Shown here one piece after another: positions 51,097 to 58,908 of a DNA stretch of 58,908 nt. Position 1 is the first letter of the stretch. The number at the start of each line of letters is the position of its first letter. The translations under genes and the position numbers were made by a program. The notes under the pieces were generated by a model. The model was not told where the DNA came from and searched no databases. It saw only the letters and a program-made list of their open reading frames with translations. Origin of the DNA: JACPXH01 sp964409225 (GTDB taxonomy: Bacteria; Patescibacteriota; Minisyncoccia; JACPXH01); assembly GCA_964409225.1 (NCBI GenBank), contig CAYPCM010000003.1, positions 1 through 58,908 on the forward strand. Direction: 5' to 3'.

Positions 51097-52260
51097 TTAA
51101 AACTGACTAGATTTCACTCTGGCCAGTATAAGTTCAGCCCGTCGGGACCAGGTGCATTGCTTGACAAGGTTGCGAGCGTTATTCGAAATCTTAGAAGAAA
51201 ACTGCTGATCGCGCAAGGCGCGGTCGATGCCTTCGGCGAGCGAGCTGGCGCTGTCTGGCCGCACGAAGATCGCGGTTTCCTCGGTGAGCACCTCACGGCT
51301 CGACGGCACGTCGGAGGCGACGATCGGCCGGCCCGCGGCCATGTACTCGAAGAGCTTGAGTGGCGAAGTAAAACGCGCGCCAATAGGCTCGCGGACGCTC
51401 GTGGGTAGCACAAGTACATCAGCCGCAGCCAGGTATAACGGCACGTCGGTAGGTGGCTGATAACCCACAAGTTGCACGTGTTCGATTGCGCGTCCCCGGG
51501 TAAAGCGGCGCACGCGCTCGAGCTGGTCGGGTGAGCCGCCGACGATGACGACCTCGGTACGATCCGGCAGGTCGGGTGTCGCTTCAATAAGAGTATCCAC
51601 CCCTTTCCAGGAAAACAGGTTGCCGGTGTATACGACAAGGTTCGCGTCGGCCGGTAGGTGCAGCGTCTCGCGCGCCGCGTCGCGGCTCGGGAGCCGTGCG
51701 AAGACGGCAAGATCCACCGCGTCTCGCGCCACGATTATCTTCTCTGGCCGCACGCCGCAGATTTCGAGGGCGCCCTGCACACCGTGTGAGATGGCTACAA
51801 TCAGCGCTGCACGTTCTCCCAGGGCCCGGTAGAGCCGTCTGCGGCGCTCGGAGACCGTGTGAACCTCCACAATCGTCTGCCGCCCTAACCGCGGCCGGAT
51901 TTTCAGGGTAAGATACGCCGCGGCCAAATCACGGAAATAATACCAATCGGCTCGCCGCCAGCCGATCGCGAGCGCCACCGCCAAAGCATACGACCATATC
52001 TGCCAGACGAAGGCGAAGTGTCCGAAGATCCGTAGGGGTGTGAGATCAATAGAAAAAACTTTTCGGATGGGAAACGTGCGTCTAACCCCGTAGTATGAAA
52101 ACGGGTCTGCACTGGCGCGGAACGGCCGGTTGCTCCGCCAGGGCAACAGCATCTCGAGCTCGGCGCCAGCGCCGACGAAGGCCTCGGCCATTTTCATAAT
52201 TTGGATACCGTGGGCTTTTTCGGTGGGGATCCGAGCGTTCGCGATATAGAGGAGTTTCAT
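51097..52260 (-). CDS. GT4-family glycosyltransferase
   Basis: About 387 residues with a GT-B fold. It opens MKLLYIANARIPTEKAHGIQ, which is the N-terminal acceptor domain, and ends with the nucleotide-sugar site: VVYTGNLFSWKGVDTLIEA, then FTSPLKLFEYMAAGRPIVASDVP, where the glutamate pair sits. It belongs to the tandem run of GT4 genes at the right side of the window. I start at 52260 because AGGGA lies at good spacing; an ATG six bases upstream is too close to it. Confidence 0.87.
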   Translation of the reverse strand: MKLLYIANARIPTEKAHGIQIMKMAEAFVGAGAELEMLLPWRSNRPFRASADPFSYYGVRRTFPIRKVFSIDLTPLRIFGHFAFVWQIWSYALAVALAIGWRRADWYYFRDLAAAYLTLKIRPRLGRQTIVEVHTVSERRRRLYRALGERAALIVAISHGVQGALEICGVRPEKIIVARDAVDLAVFARLPSRDAARETLHLPADANLVVYTGNLFSWKGVDTLIEATPDLPDRTEVVIVGGSPDQLERVRRFTRGRAIEHVQLVGYQPPTDVPLYLAAADVLVLPTSVREPIGARFTSPLKLFEYMAAGRPIVASDVPSSREVLTEETAIFVRPDSASSLAEGIDRALRDQQFSSKISNNARNLVKQCTWSRRAELILARVKSSQF

Positions 52261-52277
52261 GGGCATTCCCTGCGTGT

Positions 52278-55109
52278 TCAGTCAATTTCCCGCAGCTCCA
52301 CGATGGGTCCGAGACGATCAAAGGAGAATATCGCCCAAACTGGCTGAAGATCGTTCCCTAAGAAATCACGCGAGGCGCCATCCTGCCGACCGACAAATGC
52401 TTTGAGCAGCCGTGAACGGTCTCGCAGGGTTTTCGTCGCTGGGGTGATTTCGATCAACGACTGATACTGCACGAGTGCGAACTTCCGACCCGGCTGCTGG
52501 AGAAACTGCGCGAGGGCCGAGGAAGCGGCGGCATCGCTCAAGAAGTGAAGATTGGTAAGTTCGTAGCGCGGCTGGCGGGACTGCGGCCAGGACGTTTCCG
52601 GCACAGCCAAAAGCGCTCGATCAAAAGAGCGCAGCGACGTGGGATCAAGAGCTGCCTGGGCCTCGAGACTCGCGCGGGAGGGAGTAAGGCGCACTCCGCG
52701 CAGCAAACTTACGATGTTCGCTCCGGCCGGTACATACGCCTCAATATACTGTTTGGCGAGGAGTCGCGTGTCAGTTCGCAAGAGCAAAAAATCGAATCGC
52801 ACGAGGATCGCCGCCGCGAACGCTACGGGAATCACAAACGCTGGCCAGGTCACTACCGGCCATCGCTCGAGCAGGTAATCAATGAATGCCGCTGCGGCCA
52901 AGATCAAAACCGGCAACAGAAATAATGCGTAGCGAACCTCCTGATGCATAAAGAGATAAAAAGCCAGCAGGTACGCCACCGTAAATACTGCCAAGAATAC
53001 CACTATCCTCCGATCACGCCAGAAAAGATACCCGAGACCGGCAAGGCCGGCCACCAAAATGAGGGGTTCGTATGCCCAAAGCACCTGGGCGTAGTAGCCG
53101 AAGACAGCGAAGAACCCACCAACCGATTTTACCGCGGCAGCGGCACCGGCCTCACGCACGAGGATGCGAGAAAACGATTGGTGCAGCACAATCGAAAACG
53201 CACTGAGAGCGATTGCTGCCGTGACCGCCAGCCACAAGTTGGCCGACCGCAGCCGCGCCGACCATGCCTCGCGTCCCGAAGTGACGTGCGCCGTCAACAC
53301 AAAAAGAAGTCCCAAGACCGACACGTAGTCAATCCCGAACCCAAGGCCGGCCAACAGCCCGGCCGCAAGGTACTGGTGACGCAGGGCGCGCGGTGCAAGA
53401 CCTTGACGCAGGCCACTGCGGATTTTAACGCTCATCCACAGTCCCAAAAGCAGTACCAATAGCGATGGCGGCCAGTGCCGAGCGAAATGCGAAAGGCTTG
53501 CGGCAAAGAAACTCGTGGCGAGGAGGGCAGCCGCGATCAGTCCTGCCCGACGATTGAAAAGATCGCGGCCGATGAAGTACAGAACGCCCACCGAAACCGT
53601 GCCCAGCACGACCGACATAAACCGCGCCGCCAGCCACACCACGGTCGGATCAAGTGCAATCTCTTGCCGAAACTCCGCCAAGCTTTGAGCACCAGAAAAT
53701 AAATACTGCAGCCCGAGCACAGGCAGAAATAGGACGAGTTCGGCGTAGTATATAAGCGGCGGCAGGTAGAAGGGCGCAAAGGCCGGGCCGGCCAAAGCGG
53801 GCACAAGTTGTTTGAGCTCTAACATCTTGAGCGCTCCGCCCACGAACGTTTCTTCATCGCCCACGAGCCGGTACGGGAGGCCGTACGAGATTCCGACGAC
53901 GCGCAGAAGGAATGCAGCTACAACGATGACAAGGAGAAGCGCGCTCGTCGGATTTTTGATTTTTGATTTGTATTTTTGCTCTTTGATTTTTGATTTTTGA
54001 TTTTTCAAAGCCGCTGCTTGCTCCACGAACCCTACGAGCCGCTCGCCAATCCGTACCGTGGTAAATTCTCGCAGAAACAGCTTGTGTCCCGCCCGTGCGA
54101 TCCGATCGCGCAGTACCGGATCGTCGCGCAGCCGCCGAATGGCTGCCGCGAGCGCAGCTGGATCTTCCGACGGCACCAACAGCGCGTCAACTCCGTCGGT
54201 AAACACCTCGCGGCTGGCTGGAGAGTCCTGGGTAATGAGGGGCTTGGCGCAGGCAATCGCTTCGTAGGCCTTGTTGGGAACCACGCGCGCGCCTTTGGCA
54301 GTGGCGCCAAAAATGCCGAGACACACGTCTGCTTTAACCATTCGTTCGGGCAACTCCTCATACGGCACCGACTCTTCAAAACGAACATTTTGAAGATCCC
54401 AGCTAGCCGCGAGACGGCGCATCTCGCCGTACTGCTGGCCGCGACCTATGATGCTGAAACGCACCGATTCACGGGCGAGTTCCCGCGCCGCGCCCAGAAT
54501 AACACGCACTCCTTGCAAAGGAATAAAATGGCCGTGAAAGTGAACAGTGAAATCGCGCTGCGGCGCGATTTCACTGTTCGTCGCCTGCCCGGGCGCTGAA
54601 AACGCCGTAGGCCCTGATAGCGGCTGCATAATCGTCTCCACGCTTCCGACGGGCAATACACCTATTCGATCTGACCTCAAGCGGAACGCGCGGGTGTAGT
54701 ATTCGCGCTGCGCTTCGGTATCCACCAACACAAAATTCGCCAGATGCATCGAGAAAAAATCCAGCAAAAATCGCCACCACGCGCCGAACCCATGGGGCCG
54801 CACCACCGCGCGATCGTAAACATCAGAATCATATAGGGATGTAAACGCGTCAAAAACAATCGGCTTGCGGCTAATCAAGCGGGCAAGCAACATCGCGGTC
54901 TGGCCGGGAAAACAAACCACCATGACATCGTATTCGTCGCGCACAACGCGGTGTTTCTTGACGAGGTGCCAGTACTTGCGCCAGCCGGGCGTTCGGTCTT
55001 GAACCATCATCACGCGCCAGCCGACGCACTCAAGCCCAAGCCGAATCATGCGACTCCTCGAGTAACCGGGGCTGAAGATACCGAACATGCAGGCGGTTCG
55101 CTCACGCAT
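52278..55109 (-). CDS. Fused GT4 glycosyltransferase and GT-C-like membrane protein joined by a repeat-encoded linker
   Basis: A 943-residue protein. Residues 1 to about 366 are a GT4 enzyme: FGIFSPGYSRSRM at the start, VHFHGHFIPLQGVRVILGAAREL and ACAKPLITQDSPASREV in the donor domain. Residues 367-385 form a lysine-rich stretch (KSKIKEQKYKSKIKN) encoded by a short tandem repeat. The rest is a multi-span GT39/ArnT-like protein with the acidic RLVGDEETF motif in the first loop. Both halves look complete for their families, so a fusion through the repeat is likely. The ATG at 55109 overlaps the upstream stop by eight bases; 55088 is an alternative. Confidence 0.8.
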   Translation of the reverse strand: MRERTACMFGIFSPGYSRSRMIRLGLECVGWRVMMVQDRTPGWRKYWHLVKKHRVVRDEYDVMVVCFPGQTAMLLARLISRKPIVFDAFTSLYDSDVYDRAVVRPHGFGAWWRFLLDFFSMHLANFVLVDTEAQREYYTRAFRLRSDRIGVLPVGSVETIMQPLSGPTAFSAPGQATNSEIAPQRDFTVHFHGHFIPLQGVRVILGAARELARESVRFSIIGRGQQYGEMRRLAASWDLQNVRFEESVPYEELPERMVKADVCLGIFGATAKGARVVPNKAYEAIACAKPLITQDSPASREVFTDGVDALLVPSEDPAALAAAIRRLRDDPVLRDRIARAGHKLFLREFTTVRIGERLVGFVEQAAALKNQKSKIKEQKYKSKIKNPTSALLLVIVVAAFLLRVVGISYGLPYRLVGDEETFVGGALKMLELKQLVPALAGPAFAPFYLPPLIYYAELVLFLPVLGLQYLFSGAQSLAEFRQEIALDPTVVWLAARFMSVVLGTVSVGVLYFIGRDLFNRRAGLIAAALLATSFFAASLSHFARHWPPSLLVLLLGLWMSVKIRSGLRQGLAPRALRHQYLAAGLLAGLGFGIDYVSVLGLLFVLTAHVTSGREAWSARLRSANLWLAVTAAIALSAFSIVLHQSFSRILVREAGAAAAVKSVGGFFAVFGYYAQVLWAYEPLILVAGLAGLGYLFWRDRRIVVFLAVFTVAYLLAFYLFMHQEVRYALFLLPVLILAAAAFIDYLLERWPVVTWPAFVIPVAFAAAILVRFDFLLLRTDTRLLAKQYIEAYVPAGANIVSLLRGVRLTPSRASLEAQAALDPTSLRSFDRALLAVPETSWPQSRQPRYELTNLHFLSDAAASSALAQFLQQPGRKFALVQYQSLIEITPATKTLRDRSRLLKAFVGRQDGASRDFLGNDLQPVWAIFSFDRLGPIVELREID
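53951..54006. repeat. GATTTTT tandem repeat inside a reading frame
   Basis: Plus-strand words of the type GATTTTTGATTTTTGATT recur seven or more times. On the coding strand they give KNQKSKIKEQ and KYKSKIKN. No stop codon falls in this frame. It is AT-rich in a GC-rich gene and is like intergenic repeats of the same genome. Confidence 0.8.
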
Positions 55110-56172
55110 GGTTGAACGCGGAAATGATTCGATCGGCGAGTGCCGAAAGATTGTGCTCTTTGACTACAATCTCCCGTAGCGCCTGACCGAGTTCGCGGCG
55201 TTCCTCTGGCGCCATCCGCCGGAGCTGCTCAAGCCGATCAGCAAGCTCATAGGCGTTGTCTTTCTCAAACGTAAGCAGATGCGTCCAAGGAGAGAGCATC
55301 TGCCTGAATGCCTCGGAAGAACTAACTACTGGCAGCCCGCACGCCATGGCTTCGAGCACTACTTTGTCCATGCTGCCGGTTTCGGAACTATGCACGAGAA
55401 CGTCTGCTTCCTGATACGAACGCACAATCCTATCATGCGCGACTCCGCCCAAAAACTGCACCGCCACCTCAACCCCGCGGTCGCGCGCCAAGCGCCTTAG
55501 TTTTTCGCGATACGACCCCTGCCCGGCCAGACCCGGATCGCCGATGATGGTTAGCGTAACGCCTTCTCGCTCTTCCGGTGCCATAACGGCAAGCGCGGCT
55601 ATGGGCAGTTCATAACGCTTGACCGGCGAAAGGCGTCCGACGGCAATCATTCGAAACCGCCGGCCAGAAGCCCTCTCCGACAAAATGTCCGCAGCCGGCC
55701 TAAACTCCTCCGTATCAATGCCGTGCCCCACCACGCGCGTTTTCTGGCTGGGGAGACGAAAACTTTCGGGCGAAGCCGTAAGCACAACGTCGGCTAGGCG
55801 ATGCATAAGCCGAAGTTTGAAATCAACGGATTTATGCGTGTACCAAGACACGAGCCGTCGCCGCCTCATCTTCGCCCACGGCGCAGCCAAAATCGTATAG
55901 ATCGGGTTTTGGTGACAGAACACGCCGTCTGCCTCGCGCGTAAGCTGCCAACCAAAACGCATGAACCCGAGCAGCTGGCGGAACTTTCCGGCGCCGGCTT
56001 CTTTGCCGAGCGAGAAAATTCTCACATTTGACGGCGCCACCCAGGTCCGGCGCTCCTGACAAATCACATCGAGACGCTGCACGCGTTCGGCCAACGCCGC
56101 AATCCAACGCACGGTAAAACCGGCGAGGGTGTCGGTGGGGTCAATTTTTCGCGTGATCATTAGGAGACGCAT
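55102..56172 (-). CDS. GT4-family glycosyltransferase
   Basis: A 356-residue GT-B enzyme. MRLLMITRKIDPTDTLAGF opens the N-terminal domain; the C-terminal donor site holds VGRLSPVKRYELPIAALAV, QEADVLVHSSETGSMDKVVLEAMACGLPVV. It is one of a run of GT4 genes, and its stop overlaps the fused gene by eight bases. It likely adds one sugar to a lipid-linked intermediate. The gap upstream holds a palindromic element. Confidence 0.87.
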   Translation of the reverse strand: MRLLMITRKIDPTDTLAGFTVRWIAALAERVQRLDVICQERRTWVAPSNVRIFSLGKEAGAGKFRQLLGFMRFGWQLTREADGVFCHQNPIYTILAAPWAKMRRRRLVSWYTHKSVDFKLRLMHRLADVVLTASPESFRLPSQKTRVVGHGIDTEEFRPAADILSERASGRRFRMIAVGRLSPVKRYELPIAALAVMAPEEREGVTLTIIGDPGLAGQGSYREKLRRLARDRGVEVAVQFLGGVAHDRIVRSYQEADVLVHSSETGSMDKVVLEAMACGLPVVSSSEAFRQMLSPWTHLLTFEKDNAYELADRLEQLRRMAPEERRELGQALREIVVKEHNLSALADRIISAFNHA

Positions 56173-56186
56173 GTCGTTTATTCGTT

Positions 56187-56327
56187 AACTATAAGTCATC
56201 TCAAAATTAGCTCACGCCATTATTGTTCAAGCTTGTCGAGAACAATAACTGCTTACATAAAGGCGTCTTCTCGACTTCGCTCGAAGAATAACGCCCCTTT
56301 TTGAGAATTTTGAGATGGGTTCTAGTT
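56187..56327. repeat. Palindromic element between two GT4 genes
   Basis: Ends AACTATAAGTCATCTCAAAA and, inverted, AACTAGAACCCATCTCAAAA frame a 141-bp element. The centre has CTTGTCGAGAACAATAACTG and CTTCTCGACTTCGCTCGAAGAA, itself partly self-complementary. The word CGCTCGAAGAATAA also occurs in the element at 6374-6544. No gene is present in it. Confidence 0.75.
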
Positions 56328-56330
56328 GGC

Positions 56331-57473
56331 TTACTTTGCTTGGAAGGCAACCCGCTGCCAAAACGCGATCATGCGGCTGATGACAAAATCGGGGTCGAAT
56401 CGCTTACGGAGAATCGCGGCTGCGTTTTCGCCAAGCCGATGCGCTTCGTCCGGATGCTCGAGCGCCCACGCCAGTCGCTCAGTAAGTGCCGAGGTGTCCC
56501 CCACCGGCACGAGCCAGCCCGACTTGCCGTCCGAAACGATATCCTGCGCACCGATCGTGGCGGTCGCGATGACCGGACACCTCGCCATCCCCGCTTCGAT
56601 GAGCACCTTGCCTAAACTCTCGGCATAGGAAACGAGCACCGTTACCGCAGCAGCCCCATACAGTGCCGGCAGCTCCTCCTGGGAGATGCTTCCGAGGAAC
56701 GAAACGTCAGCCGCGATGCCCAACCGCGCTGCCCGGCGCTCGAGCGCTGCGCGCTCGGGGCCGTCGCCGACCATAACGAGGGCTGCGCGATGGGTACTGC
56801 GAACCGCCGCAAATGCATCCAACAGCATCGGCACGTTCTTAATTTTCACGAGGCGTCCCACGAAAAGCACGATGGGCCGCCCGGCCCAACGCGCTCGAAC
56901 TTTCTCAACTGCCGTCTGCTCCGGCTCGGCAAAACGATCAAGTACCACGGGTGTAGGAATCACTGTTATGCGCTCGGCTGGAATTCCGGAACGCCGCAAC
57001 GCGCCGGCTATGCCCGCAGAAATCGGCCGCAGGCCGTCAGCGCGCCTAACCACATACGACATAATCGGCCGGCAGAAAAAATAGACCAGCGACTCGCGCC
57101 AGTACACGGCGTTGCCCCAAAAGTCGCCGTGCAAATCAACAATAAGCGGGATGCCAAAACGCCGCTTAACCCGCAAACCGACAAGGCCGGTAAACAAAGG
57201 GTCTTGGGCCACAACCAAATTCGGCCGGTGACGCTCGCAGATGGCGCGGCCAATCCGCCAGGCGTCAACGGGGCGGCTCAAGCGGAAACGCGAATTGGTG
57301 GGCCAAATATCCACCTTGGCACTCGGGCTGGCCGGAAGAAAACCGCGCGGCGAAAAGACGATAATATCGAGTTTGCCCACGCGCTCGCCGTATTTTACGT
57401 GGCGCGTCAAAACATCCCCGGCACCAGGGACGCCGAGAAAACCGCGATCTAGACTGATCATGAGAACGCGCAT
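56331..57473 (-). CDS. GT4-family glycosyltransferase
   Basis: A 380-residue GT-B enzyme: MRVLMISLDRGFLGVPGAGDVL at the start, then VLFVGRLVKIKNVPMLLDAF and VLVSYAESLGKVLIEAGMARCPVIA in the donor domain. The segment VDLHGDFWGNAVYW resembles the acceptor loop of GT4 enzymes acting on lipid-linked sugars. It starts and ends next to dispersed repeats (56187-56327 and 57479-57596), with no overlap coupling. Confidence 0.87.
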   Translation of the reverse strand: MRVLMISLDRGFLGVPGAGDVLTRHVKYGERVGKLDIIVFSPRGFLPASPSAKVDIWPTNSRFRLSRPVDAWRIGRAICERHRPNLVVAQDPLFTGLVGLRVKRRFGIPLIVDLHGDFWGNAVYWRESLVYFFCRPIMSYVVRRADGLRPISAGIAGALRRSGIPAERITVIPTPVVLDRFAEPEQTAVEKVRARWAGRPIVLFVGRLVKIKNVPMLLDAFAAVRSTHRAALVMVGDGPERAALERRAARLGIAADVSFLGSISQEELPALYGAAAVTVLVSYAESLGKVLIEAGMARCPVIATATIGAQDIVSDGKSGWLVPVGDTSALTERLAWALEHPDEAHRLGENAAAILRKRFDPDFVISRMIAFWQRVAFQAK

Positions 57474-57478
57474 ACGAA

Positions 57479-57596
57479 AATTTCTAATTCCTAATGTCTA
57501 ATTTCTAATGAATGTCTAATGATAAATCTCTTTCGTCGTTTGGGGTTTAGTCATTGGGGCTTGATTTGACATTAGAAATTAGGAATTAGACATTCA
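57479..57596. repeat. Dispersed TCTAATTTCTAAT-type repeat, copy 2
   Basis: Arms of the kind AATTCCTAATGTCTAATTTC and, inverted, AATGTCTAATTCCTAATTTC enclose a GTTTGGGGTTTAGTC centre. It resembles the copy at 1134-1278. It contributes the last residues (MNV) and TAA stop of the GT4 gene at 57586-58731. Confidence 0.75.
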
Positions 57597-58731
57597 TCCT
57601 CGTTGCCTTCCCCAAAATCGCGATAGTTTCGGTCATCATCCGCTCGAACGAAAACCGCTCTAGACCCGCAAACGCGTTTGCGGCAAGCCGTTCGCGCAGT
57701 GCGGGATCGGCCATTAGTTTTCGGATGGCGTCTGCTGCCGCCGCAGGTGTCGGTTCGACCACGAGGCCGCTTACGCCGTCTTCCACGACCTCGCGGTTGC
57801 CGCCAGCAGACGAGACGACAACCGGCGTGCGCGCCGCCATAGCCTCAAGCACCGTGTGCGGCAATCCTTCATAGGCAGAAAGCAATGCAAAAACATCCGC
57901 CCCTGCCAGATATTCGAACACCTGCCCGCGCGGCAAACGGCCGGTAAACCTAACCCGCCCCGAAATACCTTCATGTCCCGCAATCCGCTCAAGCCGAGAG
58001 CGATCCGGCCCGTCGCCAATAATAACAAGTCGCACGCCGTTGAGTCGCACCACTGCCGCAATCAAAGTGTCAAATCCCTTCCACGGCACCAGCCGCCCTA
58101 CGGACACGACGACCGATCCGGAAAAGTCCAACTCGCGGCGCGCCGCGTCCCGCTCCGGGACTGTGAGTGCGTCAAACGCATTATAAACCACCACGATCCG
58201 CTCCGGCCCGACTCCCCAACCCGCAACGATACGGGCAAGGTACTGACTCGGCACGATGACGCGGCTCGCGCTACGCGCGACCAGCCGTTCGAAGAACCGG
58301 AGCAGCCGCACGCGAAGCCCGCCTGCGCTCCGGCGTTGGAACTCGTCAATGCCGTGGCGGCCGCCTGCATGCTGGTACGCCTCCCAAGCGTAATCACCCA
58401 CCACTTTTACGACGAAGGGAACCCCTGTCTTCCGACTCACCCACAATGCAGGCAACCCGCTACCAATGGGCCCCTGCGCGTAGATAACGCTTGCTTCATG
58501 CGTCCAGGCGGCGAGTGCGCGCGTATACGCACGGTACTGCCCGAACTTGCCACGGCGCACGACACGCACGACAGGAAACGAGTACGGCCGCCCGTCCGCA
58601 CGATCGCTGTAACAGACAAGCCGCACCGGCACGCCGCGCCGATGCAGTTCCTCGGCGAGCGATTCCGAGTAGCTCGCGGGGCCCCCGATGTCGGGCGGAA
58701 AAATTTCAGCGGCGATGAGAATACGAATCAT
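57586..58731 (-). CDS. GT4-family glycosyltransferase
   Basis: A 381-residue GT-B enzyme. IRILIAAEIFPPDIGGPASYSE is the N-terminal glycine-rich loop; VVSVGRLVPWKGFDTLIAAV, then ALLSAYEGLPHTVLEAMAARTPVVVS, hold the donor-site glutamates. It ends in RMNV, with MNV and the stop supplied by the neighbouring repeat. It shares ATGA with the truncated gene to its right. Likely one more glycosyltransferase of the same glycan assembly line. Confidence 0.88.
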   Translation of the reverse strand: MIRILIAAEIFPPDIGGPASYSESLAEELHRRGVPVRLVCYSDRADGRPYSFPVVRVVRRGKFGQYRAYTRALAAWTHEASVIYAQGPIGSGLPALWVSRKTGVPFVVKVVGDYAWEAYQHAGGRHGIDEFQRRSAGGLRVRLLRFFERLVARSASRVIVPSQYLARIVAGWGVGPERIVVVYNAFDALTVPERDAARRELDFSGSVVVSVGRLVPWKGFDTLIAAVVRLNGVRLVIIGDGPDRSRLERIAGHEGISGRVRFTGRLPRGQVFEYLAGADVFALLSAYEGLPHTVLEAMAARTPVVVSSAGGNREVVEDGVSGLVVEPTPAAAADAIRKLMADPALRERLAANAFAGLERFSFERMMTETIAILGKATRMNV

Positions 58732-58908
58732 GCAAGTATAGAATGATGAGCCGCCGCATGTCGGCTAAGCAAAATTTCGCGCAGCCGCGATACCTTAATC
58801 CCAAAATCAATGCTCTCGAACGCGGCGAGCGAAAGCGGCGAAGGGACGTAAGCTCGAATACTACATGGGGTGGCGACCGCGGTTTTGCGTGCCGACTGCG
58901 GCGGCTCT
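58728..58908 (-). CDS. C-terminal part of an unidentified protein (runs off right edge)
   Basis: An uninterrupted minus-strand frame enters from the right edge and ends at TGA 58728-58730, sharing ATGA with the GT4 start. The 59 visible residues include PSPLSLAAFESIDFGIKV and SRLREILLSRHAAAH. I do not recognise a family. The overlap is the same as for many gene pairs here, which is the main reason to believe in it. Confidence 0.5.
   Translation of the reverse strand, partial: EPPQSARKTAVATPCSIRAYVPSPLSLAAFESIDFGIKVSRLREILLSRHAAAHHSILA

Overview
The window looks like a chromosome segment of an uncultivated bacterium. I favour a member of the Candidate Phyla Radiation (Patescibacteria, Parcubacteria-like). 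The reasons are a compact layout with many 4-base ATGA stop/start overlaps, a transketolase split into two subunits, a partial sugar-phosphate metabolism, many membrane glycosyltransferases of poorly known families, and dispersed palindromic repeats of types I associate with such genomes. The phylum is an inference; there is no rRNA or ribosomal protein in the window to settle it. By eye the DNA is moderately GC-rich, and the standard bacterial code works throughout.

Layout. (1) 1-6325, minus strand: central carbon genes, read gap, rpiB, rpe, transketolase A, a polyprenol-kinase-like membrane protein, transketolase B, a PfkB sugar kinase and the start of a class II aldolase. Short palindromic repeats sit in most of the gaps and supply several gene ends. 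(2) 6550-9805, minus strand: a redox operon with its own extended -10 promoter, encoding a DsbA-like protein, a CuA-type cupredoxin, an RnfD-like membrane protein, a glutaredoxin and a thioredoxin-reductase-like flavoprotein. (3) 9890-23929, minus strand: a surface polysaccharide operon with O-antigen-ligase/TPR protein, GT4, carbamoyltransferase, GT2, methyltransferases, two epimerases, a membrane protein, a flippase and a GT9 enzyme. (4) 23990-25336, plus strand: a self-contained cassette (promoter, strong Shine-Dalgarno sites, Nudix hydrolase, P-loop kinase, perfect hairpin terminator). It is followed by a decayed transaldolase fragment and a radical SAM gene.

(5) 27211-38504: a nucleotide-sugar block. 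It has an RmlD-like reductase, an RmlC-like epimerase, an NAD-dependent epimerase, glucose-1-phosphate cytidylyltransferase and a GT2. Then come a decayed RfbH gene, an intact ColD/RfbH-like 3-dehydrase, an acetolactate-synthase/YerE-like TPP enzyme, a sugar epimerase/reductase, a second split transketolase pair and another GT2. I infer a CDP-linked deoxysugar pathway, probably making a carbon-branched sugar; a CDP-glucose 4,6-dehydratase is not seen. (6) 38510-39176, plus strand: a second small cassette with a degenerate Nudix-like protein. (7) 39201-58908, minus strand: three tandem paralogous multi-span membrane proteins, a YfhO-like protein, a GT2, two methyltransferases, a short-chain dehydrogenase and a run of GT4 glycosyltransferases. 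One of these is fused to a GT-C-like membrane domain through a repeat-encoded linker. The last gene runs off the right edge.

Together, regions 3, 5 and 7 would make activated sugars, assemble them on a lipid carrier, flip and polymerise them, and decorate them by methylation and carbamoylation. Region 1 supplies the sugar phosphates.
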